Assembly: GCA_001916965.1 (NCBI GenBank)
Contig: MNTL01000001.1
Span: forward strand, 124,001 to 188,000
Length of the DNA: 64,000 nt
Origin: Roseburia sp. CAG:10041_57
GTDB taxonomy: Bacteria; Bacillota; Clostridia; Lachnospirales; Lachnospiraceae
Direction: 5' to 3'
Shown: positions 17,551 through 25,150 of the stretch, piece after piece
Layout of the letters: every line of letters begins with the position of its first letter
Numbering within the stretch: position 1 is the first letter of the stretch
The notes under the pieces: model-generated
Told to the model about the DNA's origin: nothing
Database searches by the model: none
What the model saw: only the letters and a program-made list of their open reading frames with translations
Program-made: the position numbers and the translations under genes

Positions 17551-17568
17551 ATGTTATTATATTAACAT
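17551..17568. promoter_or_regulatory. Palindrome over the likely promoter of the lactonase gene
   Basis: ATGTTA and TAACAT flank TTATAT; on the minus strand the centre gives TATAAT. A repressor bound here would block transcription. The regulator is unknown. Confidence 0.3.
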
Positions 17569-17595
17569 ATTAGGGTTAATTTGTTAACACTTTTC

Positions 17596-19743
17596 TTAGT
17601 TGTTCTGTTGTTTTACTATTTCCTCCAGATCGTGGGTGACAAATTGAGGAAACTGTCCATTTCTTGGCTTGAATGTCATATAACTGTTATAGTATGGATA
17701 CATATCATTCTCACCCAAATAGATGATGTAATTATTATTCTGCATACCGAAAGCATTATATGAAAGGATATCCTGAATCATAGAATCGGTAATAGCTGCT
17801 ATCTGTTCAGGGTCTGTATAGGTAACACGAGGATACGAACCATCTTCTAAGGCATCTGCATAATCTGTAACAGTCAGCGCATCAATAGAATCCGGTGATA
17901 ATTTTTCCCTGCAGTCAAAACCATATTCTTTTAACAACTCAATGGTCCTGACAAAAGAAGGATATACAAGATATCCACTGTCGGAGGGATAATAGGTATT
18001 TTGATTGACTGTTACTTCATTACTTACAAACTCCAGGGAAGCAACCGGATATGTGTTCATGATCTCGTCCAGATTCAGATCCATAAATTCTGTCTGGTAA
18101 GCCTCAAGAAGAGCTGTCTGCTTCTCTTCATTCAGGGAAATGTTTCCAGTAGTATACTCACCGATACAATTGACGTAATTATAAGAAGTATTCCATCCAG
18201 TTGCGAATAATGGCATGGAATTTGCCTTATAATCTATATCATTATAAATAGCTTCCAATAATGCATAGGATTCTTCATCTTTCAGATTAATATAGTATTG
18301 TCTGTATACACTTTTTCCATTCTTTAAATGGTATGCAAAAGAAATATTGGTATAGCTTGCTTCTTTCTCCAATATATTCTGGTACTCCTGGGTCTCTTCG
18401 ATTCCTTCATAATATTCGATGTCTGTATAACGAAGACCTGAGGCAGCAGCTTTTCTTGCCAGCTGAATAAGGCTGGGATTATCGCTGATATGCATATGAT
18501 CCAGCCTGTAATCATCTGCATTTTCATACCCAAATGGTCCCTGAGAACTGACTGACATCAGACCTGATATAGAAACAGAACAGTTCTCAATCTCAGCGTC
18601 AGAAGGAACATAGGTATTATAGCCAAAAGCATCTGTCTTAAATACGACAACGATCAATGCAATGCAGGCTCCGTCAAAAAGGAGCTGTCTGCAGTGGTGA
18701 AAGGCACAACGTATATCCATTCGAAACAGAATCTCCATAAAGAGCGCAGAAAGAATAAATCCTAATCCAACACCGAATAAGAACCATCCAAAGGATCTCA
18801 TGGAAGGTGACAGATTTTCAAAGAATACGCCGGAATACAGAGAAAGCGGGATGCATATACCGGCTTTAATAATCGGCTCGCTTGCTTTAAATACAACTGC
18901 TTTGCCTGCAGCTTCTGTCGGACGAACCAGATATAATAAATAGCCGCAGATACTTAAAATTAACACTGCAATTCCAATCAGAACCAGATAGGAAAAATAT
19001 ACAGAATAGTTAAATGGCTCTGTCGTCTGCACAGGAGCAGCATGCTCAAACAGCCGAAGTATCATATGCAATGGTGAAAAGGCAGCAAAATCCGGATTAC
19101 GACCGGATATATTCGTATAGAAGAAATCCTGAAATAAAATATCCCGCAGTATCTCCAGCAAACGGCTGTAGGTCAATAAAATACCCGCTCCAAGAATTGT
19201 AAGAATCAGGTTGCCTGTCAGCATAACAGCCAGGATACAGGTACTATAAACAACCAGAAATACAAGAAGCGAAGTACCGGTATAGCATAGCGCATTACCA
19301 AGAGCATGCATGGAGAATGCATTATTTCCAATACCAATTACAAGACAGATTATTACATGAATCAATAATGGAATTATGTAATAAAGAACGCCTGCAACAT
19401 AATGGGCGCAATATAATAATCCTCTTTTCACAGGAAGACTATGATAAAAATCCAGCTGTGCGCGGTTATGCAGGTAGACATACCCGCTGATGCCACATAC
19501 GATTGCTGATACAATTGTCATGATCATCATGGGACTTATGCAGTTATTTGCAAAGAAAATGTCTGATAAATAGTAAGATACAGGATATTGGTATGTCTTC
19601 TGATACCGGAGAATGTCTTCAGCTTTTAGAAGGAATACTACTTCCAGCATCAAAAAATCAAGAATAAAAATACAAATCGGACACCATATCCTTTTGCGGA
19701 AATCCTGTATGAGTAATTTAAAAAATAAGTTTCCTGATGTCAT
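17596..19743 (-). CDS. ABC transporter permease with large C-terminal extracytoplasmic domain (YtrC/D-like)
   Basis: A 715-residue membrane protein. About seven hydrophobic segments occupy residues 20-370 (for example MMIMTIVSAIVCGISGYVYL and LLVFLVVYSTCILAVML), and the motif LDFYHSLPVKRGLLYC is typical of the large ABC-2-like permeases linked to YtrA-type regulators. Residues about 385-715 form a mostly soluble, acidic domain. The start ATG follows GGAGGTGATT; the frame extends two codons further to a TTG. It overlaps the ATPase gene by 26 bases. The probable role is envelope-stress or antibiotic export; the substrate is unknown. Confidence 0.8.
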   Translation of the reverse strand: MTSGNLFFKLLIQDFRKRIWCPICIFILDFLMLEVVFLLKAEDILRYQKTYQYPVSYYLSDIFFANNCISPMMIMTIVSAIVCGISGYVYLHNRAQLDFYHSLPVKRGLLYCAHYVAGVLYYIIPLLIHVIICLVIGIGNNAFSMHALGNALCYTGTSLLVFLVVYSTCILAVMLTGNLILTILGAGILLTYSRLLEILRDILFQDFFYTNISGRNPDFAAFSPLHMILRLFEHAAPVQTTEPFNYSVYFSYLVLIGIAVLILSICGYLLYLVRPTEAAGKAVVFKASEPIIKAGICIPLSLYSGVFFENLSPSMRSFGWFLFGVGLGFILSALFMEILFRMDIRCAFHHCRQLLFDGACIALIVVVFKTDAFGYNTYVPSDAEIENCSVSISGLMSVSSQGPFGYENADDYRLDHMHISDNPSLIQLARKAAASGLRYTDIEYYEGIEETQEYQNILEKEASYTNISFAYHLKNGKSVYRQYYINLKDEESYALLEAIYNDIDYKANSMPLFATGWNTSYNYVNCIGEYTTGNISLNEEKQTALLEAYQTEFMDLNLDEIMNTYPVASLEFVSNEVTVNQNTYYPSDSGYLVYPSFVRTIELLKEYGFDCREKLSPDSIDALTVTDYADALEDGSYPRVTYTDPEQIAAITDSMIQDILSYNAFGMQNNNYIIYLGENDMYPYYNSYMTFKPRNGQFPQFVTHDLEEIVKQQNN

Positions 19744-20620
19744 AACCAATCACCTCCGTCTCACTGATAAATATTTCTTCAAGAGATAAAGGCAGAATCT
19801 CTGCCAGAATCGGATCGCAGGAGTTTACCTTGTCCATAATATCTTCACTCTTACCTCTGACTGTAAGTAATTGCAGACTGCCTCTTTTCTCAGCTTTTAC
19901 GATATCAAGGGAATTGAGCGCTGCCTTCTCATCTTCAGAATTGTGGAAGACACATTGTAAAGTATGGATGTTGAGCTTCATTTCTTCCAGCTCTTTCTGC
20001 ATAAGCACACCACCCTGATGAAGAATGCCTACACTGTCGCAGATATCTTCCAGTTCCCTTAAATTGTGGGAGGCAACTATGGGGGTAAAATCTCTGGTAG
20101 TCATTTCGCCTGCAAACAGACTTTTCACAGTCTGTCTCATAACCGGGTCAAGACCGTCAAAGGTCTCATCACAAAAGAGGTATTCTGTATTTGCACAGAT
20201 ACCCAAAAGTATGGAAACCTGCTTGCGCATACCCTTGGAAAAGGTGTTGATTTTACGTTTGGCAGGCAATTCAAAACGTTCCAGATATTCACGAAATCGG
20301 CTGGAATCGAACAACGGGTAATAATCCCTGTAAAAACGCATCATCTCCAGGGGAGAGGAATTTGGCAGATAATACTGATCATCTGAAATATAAAAAAGCT
20401 TCTTTTTTACATCGGGATTCTCATAGACTGGATGTTCATCGATCAGAATGCTTCCCTGATCCGGTTTTAAAATACCACAGACCATACGTATAAAAGTACT
20501 TTTACCTGCGCCGTTGGTTCCAATCAGACCAAAAACTTCTCCCTTTTTTATGGTAACACTAATATCTTTCACGGCTTCTATATCACCGAATCTTTTACTG
20601 ATGTGAGTGGCTGTAATCAT
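19718..20620 (-). CDS. ABC transporter ATP-binding protein (YtrB-like)
   Basis: A 300-residue ATPase with Walker A GLIGTNGAGKST, signature FSKGMRKQVSILLGI, Walker B YLFCDETFDGLD and switch ASHNLRELED. The catalytic glutamate after the Walker B aspartate is present (CDETF). The C-terminal 80 residues are the usual accessory part of this exporter class. It overlaps the regulator gene by four bases (ATGA) and the permease gene by 26, so the three are translated as a coupled set. Confidence 0.88.
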   Translation of the reverse strand: MITATHISKRFGDIEAVKDISVTIKKGEVFGLIGTNGAGKSTFIRMVCGILKPDQGSILIDEHPVYENPDVKKKLFYISDDQYYLPNSSPLEMMRFYRDYYPLFDSSRFREYLERFELPAKRKINTFSKGMRKQVSILLGICANTEYLFCDETFDGLDPVMRQTVKSLFAGEMTTRDFTPIVASHNLRELEDICDSVGILHQGGVLMQKELEEMKLNIHTLQCVFHNSEDEKAALNSLDIVKAEKRGSLQLLTVRGKSEDIMDKVNSCDPILAEILPLSLEEIFISETEVIGYDIRKLIF

Positions 20621-21003
20621 ATGGTATTGCCTCCCTTTGTACTGTTTTTAACACAGTCCTGTAACATAGTCTCTAATTGCTGAGGGCGAATACCAATGGC
20701 TAATGCTTTATCCACGCACTCACCCAGCTCTCTCTTAATCTCATCTCTTTTGGAGTCTGCCGCTTCACTTGATTCGCTGACAAAGCTCCCCTTCCCTTTC
20801 ATGGTATAGATATATCCTTCCCTCTCCAATTCCTGATATGCACGTTGAATTGTATTTGGATTGATAGATAATTCCATTGCCAGACTTCTGACAGAGGGCA
20901 TAGGAGAATCTGGTTCCATTACGCCACATATGATCATTTGCTGAAATTTTTCTACGATTTGTTCATAAATAGGTCTTCTGTCTTTATAATCAATTAGAAT
21001 CAC
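20617..21003 (-). CDS. GntR-family regulator, YtrA subfamily
   Basis: A 128-residue repressor. Residues about 10-75 are the winged helix (YEQIVEKFQQMIICGVM, SVRSLAMELSINPNTIQRAYQELEREGYIYTMKGKGSFV), followed by the short 50-residue tail of the YtrA group instead of an effector domain. The frame is open 21 codons upstream, but GTG 21003 has AAGGAGA 8 bases before it and gives the usual start ILIDYKDRRPIYEQI. It heads the ABC operon, and a perfect inverted repeat at its transcription start suggests autorepression. Confidence 0.9.
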   Translation of the reverse strand: MILIDYKDRRPIYEQIVEKFQQMIICGVMEPDSPMPSVRSLAMELSINPNTIQRAYQELEREGYIYTMKGKGSFVSESSEAADSKRDEIKRELGECVDKALAIGIRPQQLETMLQDCVKNSTKGGNTI

Positions 21004-21023
21004 GCAAGATTCTCCTTTCTTAA

Positions 21024-21046
21024 CTGTATTAATACAATTAATACAG
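21024..21046. promoter_or_regulatory. Operator of the YtrA-type repressor
   Basis: Two perfect 10-bp arms, CTGTATTAAT and ATTAATACAG, are separated by ACA. The site starts 2 bp downstream of the -10 hexamer and therefore covers +1, a roadblock or occlusion position for the first gene product. Confidence 0.7.
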
Positions 21047-21048
21047 AA

Positions 21049-21077
21049 AGTATACAGTACAGGCAATGTTATGTCAA
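21049..21077 (-). promoter_or_regulatory. Sigma-A promoter of the GntR-ABC operon
   Basis: Minus-strand consensus TTGACA (21077-21072), a 17-bp spacer and TATACT (21054-21049). Confidence 0.85.
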
Positions 21078-21092
21078 TAGAGAAAGGGGAGC

Positions 21093-23516
21093 CTAAAGCT
21101 CCCCTGCCTCGTACAGATCGTTTGCGTATCTGACGGAACCCATCGCATCTTTGGAATAGAAATCAGCACCGATCATATCAGCATATTCCTGAGTCAATAC
21201 TGCTCCACCTACCATAATTTTACAATCACAGTGATTATCATGAAGTAATTTGATGGTTTCTTCCATATAAACTACAGTGGTGGTCATTAAGGCACTTAAA
21301 CCAACCAGCTTTACATGCTGTTCCTGTACTGTCTGTAAGATCAATTCGGGAGGAACATCCTTTCCAAGATCTATCATTTCAAAGCCATAGTTCTCTAATA
21401 ATGTCTTTACAATATTTTTGCCGATATCGTGAATGTCGCCCTTGACTGTAGCAATTACAATTTTACCCTTGGTATCATTGTGCCTGCCCTGTTTGGAGAG
21501 TACACTCTTGATTGCGTCAAAGGAAGCCTTGGCAGCATCGGCACTCATAAGAAGCTGAGGAAGGAACATTTTCTTTTCTTCAAATCCCTTTCCCACTATA
21601 TCAAGAGCAGGAATCAGCTTATCATTGATAATTGTAAGGGAATCCGAGCCTTCATTTAAGAGTTTCTCTGTTGCCTGATAGGCGCTTTCGCTCAACCCCT
21701 TTACAATGGCGTCTTCCAGAGATAATGCACCGGTATTGCCGCTTTTGGCAGCAGGCGTATCCGTTTTTGCCATTTCGGTACATTTCCGGATGTATTCCAT
21801 ACAGTTATCATCTTCGCCAATCAGTGCATTAAAACTATAGTATGCTGCCATCATGGATTCACTGGAAGGATTCACAATGCCTGCACTTAAACCGTTTTGC
21901 ATTGCCATGGTAAAGAATGCTGTATTAATGCGCACTCTTTCTGGAAGACCAAAGGAAATATTGGATACACCAAGGACGGTATGTAATCCCATCTCATAAC
22001 GGAGTCTTCGCAATGTTTCCAGAGTAATCATGGCATTGTCCTGTCCGGTACTGATTGTCAGAACGAGAGCATCCATAACCAGATTTTTCTTAGGAATTCC
22101 ATAAGAAGCAGCTGTGTCTACTATTTTTCTGGCAACTGCAATTCTGCCTTCTACTGTTTCGGGGATGCCTCCCTCATCCAGACATAAGCATACCACAACA
22201 GCACCATATTTTTTAGCAAGAGGAAATACCATTTCCATGGATTCCTTCTTACCATTTACTGAATTGAGCATTGGTTTACCATTATAGCAGCGAAGTGCTC
22301 TTTCCATGGCTTCTCCATCGGAGGTATCAATCTGCAAGGGCAGATCAATAATAGCCTGAATACCGGTAATTGCTTCTTCCATCAGGGCGGGTTCGTCTAT
22401 TTCAGGAAGACCTACGTTGACATCCAGTATCTGTGCACCTTTTTCCTCCTGAGTGAGACCTTCTTTATAAATATATTCCATGTCATGATCACGAAGCGCC
22501 TGCTTGAATTTGGATTTGCCGGTAGGGTTAATACGCTCTCCGATGATTAGAGGCTTCCTTGTAAAATATACTGCATGATTATAAGAAGATATTACGGTCA
22601 GATTCTTATCAGTAATTGGCTGAATCGGCATATCCTTGCAGGTCTTGACCAGTTCTGCCAGATGATCCGGGGTTGTACCACAACAACCGCCAATCAGGCT
22701 GGCACCCTCTTCTACTAATAAACGTGCCTTTTGTGCAAATTCCTCTGGACCTACATTGAACTGGGTCACACCATCAATTACAACAGGAAGACCTGCGTTT
22801 GGATTGATGGCAATTGGAATAGAACAACATGCAGTTAATTCAGGAAGAAGCTTTAACATCTGCTCCGGTCCCAGACCACAGTTAAAGCCTATGGCATCTA
22901 CACTAAGCCCTTCCAGCATGGCGGTAACAGAAGCAACGTCTCCACCTGTCAGAAGCTTGCCATTTTCATCAAAAATCATGGTAACGACTACGGGCAGAGA
23001 ACTGTTTTCTTTGGCTGCAAGGACTGCTGCCTTGATTTCATAGGAATCGCTTACTGTTTCAATCAGTATCAGATCAGCACCTGCCTGCTCGCCTGCAACG
23101 ACTACTTCTTTAAAGGCGTTGTAAGCGTCTTCAAAGGCAATTTCTCCAAGAGGCTTTAACAACTTACCAAGGGAGCCGATATCCAGAGCAGAATACATAG
23201 GCTGTGCGTTCTCCCCTAATTCTGCCTGAGCTTCGCTGATGGCTTCTTTGGTAATACGGATACCAGCGGATACCAGCTGCTCTACTGTATAGGCAGTTCC
23301 TTTGCATTTATAAGTATTTACACCAAAAGTATTAGCTTTTGTAATATTACATCCTGCAAGCAGATATTCCTTGTGAATCTGACGGATAACTTCTGGATGC
23401 AGGATATTCCAGGTTTCGGGAATTTCCCCGGTCTGCAGACCTCTTGATTGTAGTACAGTTCCCATTGCTCCATCAAAAAATAATAATTCCTTGCCGATTT
23501 GATCACGTATCTTCAT
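21093..23516 (-). CDS. metH: Cobalamin-dependent methionine synthase without the activation domain
   Basis: Transfers methyl from methyltetrahydrofolate through cobalamin to homocysteine. The 807 residues hold a homocysteine domain (1-300; FDGAMGT and zinc cysteines in GFNCG and GGCCGT), a pterin-binding domain (about 320-580; GERINPTGKSKFKQALRDHD, DVNVGLPEIDE) and a cobalamin cap plus B12 domain (about 600-807; the lower-ligand histidine in GDIHDIGKNIV). The roughly 330-residue C-terminal S-adenosylmethionine activation domain of the long MetH is absent; the upstream overlapping gene provides a related domain. The start is ATG 23516 or GTG 23528; neither has a strong ribosome site. No cobalamin riboswitch is visible upstream. 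Confidence 0.93.
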   Translation of the reverse strand: MKIRDQIGKELLFFDGAMGTVLQSRGLQTGEIPETWNILHPEVIRQIHKEYLLAGCNITKANTFGVNTYKCKGTAYTVEQLVSAGIRITKEAISEAQAELGENAQPMYSALDIGSLGKLLKPLGEIAFEDAYNAFKEVVVAGEQAGADLILIETVSDSYEIKAAVLAAKENSSLPVVVTMIFDENGKLLTGGDVASVTAMLEGLSVDAIGFNCGLGPEQMLKLLPELTACCSIPIAINPNAGLPVVIDGVTQFNVGPEEFAQKARLLVEEGASLIGGCCGTTPDHLAELVKTCKDMPIQPITDKNLTVISSYNHAVYFTRKPLIIGERINPTGKSKFKQALRDHDMEYIYKEGLTQEEKGAQILDVNVGLPEIDEPALMEEAITGIQAIIDLPLQIDTSDGEAMERALRCYNGKPMLNSVNGKKESMEMVFPLAKKYGAVVVCLCLDEGGIPETVEGRIAVARKIVDTAASYGIPKKNLVMDALVLTISTGQDNAMITLETLRRLRYEMGLHTVLGVSNISFGLPERVRINTAFFTMAMQNGLSAGIVNPSSESMMAAYYSFNALIGEDDNCMEYIRKCTEMAKTDTPAAKSGNTGALSLEDAIVKGLSESAYQATEKLLNEGSDSLTIINDKLIPALDIVGKGFEEKKMFLPQLLMSADAAKASFDAIKSVLSKQGRHNDTKGKIVIATVKGDIHDIGKNIVKTLLENYGFEMIDLGKDVPPELILQTVQEQHVKLVGLSALMTTTVVYMEETIKLLHDNHCDCKIMVGGAVLTQEYADMIGADFYSKDAMGSVRYANDLYEAGEL

Positions 23517-24249
23517 CTCTAAACTCACATCCTATATTTTTACATTGTTTACATTTCCCAATATGACAGTCCTCTTTCTGTGGAGTGACTCCGATAAAAG
23601 CAGTTACGCTTTTGGTTGGATACATTAAGAGACTGTCTGTCAGAGTAATACCCAGTCGCTTTGTACAATCAATTGCCTGAAAAAAATCTTTCTGCGCAGC
23701 CAATGGCAGATCCCCATATCCGGGACTGAAACGGGGACGCAGATAGAAACCATGTCTGGCAGCATCCGATTGTAATTCTTGCTGAAGCATATTACAACAG
23801 GCTTCTATTGCTGCTGCTGCACAGGCTTGCAGAACAGAGGCTTTGGCCATATTGATCAGTTCATACTTATGAAGCAGCTTGTCCGCTTCAATGCCAAGAG
23901 TAGCCGCCATTAATATAACATAGGGACATCCACGCAGATTCGCAGCCAGTTGATTACTGTAGAAAGGAATCTTCTTTGGAAAATCTGATTCTAATTCTGA
24001 TAATGCAATCTGTTTGGGATTTGCTTCTATGATCTGACACTGATATGTTTTATAGAGACTTCTGGGGTGGATTACAGCAAGAAGATCTGTAAGCACTTCA
24101 TCAATCATACTGGTTATCTGATCATCAGGTGTGATTCCCCGATAACCCAGATAGCGGTATATCTCTCTTTGGTTTATCTTATCTTTACTTAGTTTCACAC
24201 TTATCACACTTCTATTATATTCTTTAGTCAGGTAAAGTAAGTGTAGCAT
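23503..24249 (-). CDS. Stand-alone MetH activation-domain-like protein
   Basis: About 230-248 residues resembling the C-terminal reactivation domain of MetH. It has the motif RPRFSPGYGDLPL, a CKQCKNIGC cysteine cluster at the C-terminus and the helical N-terminal part around EIYRYLGYRGITPD. It should bind S-adenosylmethionine and help restore oxidised cobalamin on the short MetH encoded directly downstream; the genes overlap by 14-26 bases. The start is unsure: the ATG gives 248 residues, but a TATAAT lies inside the first 15 codons and GTG codons at residues 15 and 18 match the domain boundary better. The sequence is divergent from the fused domain. Confidence 0.8.
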   Translation of the reverse strand: MLHLLYLTKEYNRSVISVKLSKDKINQREIYRYLGYRGITPDDQITSMIDEVLTDLLAVIHPRSLYKTYQCQIIEANPKQIALSELESDFPKKIPFYSNQLAANLRGCPYVILMAATLGIEADKLLHKYELINMAKASVLQACAAAAIEACCNMLQQELQSDAARHGFYLRPRFSPGYGDLPLAAQKDFFQAIDCTKRLGITLTDSLLMYPTKSVTAFIGVTPQKEDCHIGKCKQCKNIGCEFRDEDT

Positions 24250-24270
24250 TATGTCACTTTAAAGTCAAGA

Positions 24271-24293
24271 AAACGTCTGAGATTCAGACGTTT
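24271..24293 (-). terminator. Hairpin terminator after the Cys/Asn-rich gene
   Basis: AAACGTCTGA and TCAGACGTTT form a 10-bp stem with a 3-base loop; the T-run after it on the minus strand is short (TTTTCTT). A moderate terminator in the gap before the MetH-activation gene. Confidence 0.55.
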
Positions 24294-24316
24294 CCATGGC
24301 TTCTAATTGTACATGT

Positions 24317-24568
24317 TTATTCACTTTTGTTTTCACATCCGCAGGTATTCTGCACAGTAAAACTGTTATTAAATGGTCTTGGCTGGATAAAGGAGTTATC
24401 ATCACAGTCCGGCTCTCTTCGTTTGTTACTCTCAGATTCAAAAGAGGAGCGTCTGTCGCACTTTCTTTCTGAATCCGTCTGACGATTTGTACATCTGTTA
24501 TTGCAGCCATTATTGTTGTTTTGGCATCCACAGAAAATCAGGTAAAGTAAAATCCAATAACTAAGCAT
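24317..24568 (-). CDS. Small Cys/Asn/Arg-rich protein, unknown function
   Basis: An 83-residue protein with a hydrophobic N-terminus (MLSYWILLYLIFCGC) followed by a polar, basic part with eight further scattered cysteines (CQNNNNGCNNRC, KCDRR, PDCDD, TCGCEN). The N-terminus could be a membrane anchor. AAGGAG stands 8 bases before the ATG, and an overlapping frame at 24265-24531 is rejected for lack of one. The composition recalls small spore-coat or envelope proteins, and CATACTAT upstream resembles a sporulation -10, but this is inference. Confidence 0.6.
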   Translation of the reverse strand: MLSYWILLYLIFCGCQNNNNGCNNRCTNRQTDSERKCDRRSSFESESNKRREPDCDDNSFIQPRPFNNSFTVQNTCGCENKSE

Positions 24569-24575
24569 ATTATCA

Positions 24576-24603
24576 ACTCCTTTACCCTATAGTATGTAGG
24601 AGT
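24576..24603 (-). promoter_or_regulatory. Inverted repeat across the start region of the Cys-rich gene
   Basis: Minus-strand ACTCCT (24603-24598) can pair with the Shine-Dalgarno AGGAGT (24581-24576). CATACTAT (24596-24589), a good sigma-E/sigma-G -10, lies in the loop. No convincing -35 was found. Confidence 0.3.
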
Positions 24604-24613
24604 CGATAATTGG

Positions 24614-25144
24614 TTACCAGTCTCTTAGATGGGAATTAATATATCGAAAGGTTGCTTCTTCTCCCTCATCTGCAAGCATATGAAGAAGTAATTCCAGAGT
24701 TGTTCTGGTATCTGGATGCATAAAATCGCCTGCTTTGCCTTTGGTATAATACTGTAGAGGCATATCATCTGTGTAATGCCCCTGATTATAGTTTTTGGAT
24801 GCCGCAACTCTGTCTAAGAACATCTCTACAATATAGCGCATGGGCATGGGAACCGGGACAATTCCGTCACCGGCATGAATCCCATAGTCAAGCCAGTATT
24901 CATAATGATGTTTGTTACGGCCTTTATGATGCAGCCAGGCAGAGGAATAACCAAGAACCTCACGTTCTGCATTATTGGGGCTTTGGGTTCCCTGATAGTA
25001 TTTGACGCCTACCCAGAATTCGCTGGGCATATATTTTGACAGGTCATGAGCAAGTCCCTGTCTGTACAGTCCAACCCGGAAGCATCCTTTCATGACCATA
25101 TTTTTGTGATGTGTAATTGTTTTAAAATGCTGCCATAGTTTCAA
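24614..25144 (-). CDS. DUF5662 family protein
   Basis: A 176-residue soluble protein rich in His, Tyr and Trp. Conserved-looking blocks are GLAHDLSKYMPSEFWVGVKYY, AWLHHKGRNKHHYEYWLDY, MPMRYIVEMFLDRVAASK and HPDTRTTLELLLHM. The His/Asp pattern (HDLSKY, HHKGRNKHHYEYW, HPDT) looks metal-binding and somewhat HD-domain-like, but the family has no known function. It is 6 bp after the GlgX-like gene, and translation is likely coupled, so it shares the operon of the two pseudoenzymes. Confidence 0.85.
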   Translation of the reverse strand: MKLWQHFKTITHHKNMVMKGCFRVGLYRQGLAHDLSKYMPSEFWVGVKYYQGTQSPNNAEREVLGYSSAWLHHKGRNKHHYEYWLDYGIHAGDGIVPVPMPMRYIVEMFLDRVAASKNYNQGHYTDDMPLQYYTKGKAGDFMHPDTRTTLELLLHMLADEGEEATFRYINSHLRDW

Positions 25145-25150
25145 GTTATA

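Noticed and set aside
23517..24316. Cobalamin or SAM riboswitch for metH
   Set aside because: The upstream DNA is coding, and the short gap at 24250-24316 holds only a terminator.
24265..24531. 88-codon frame overlapping the Cys/Asn-rich gene
   Set aside because: It runs through the downstream hairpin and lacks a ribosome site, whereas the 24317-24568 frame has a good one.
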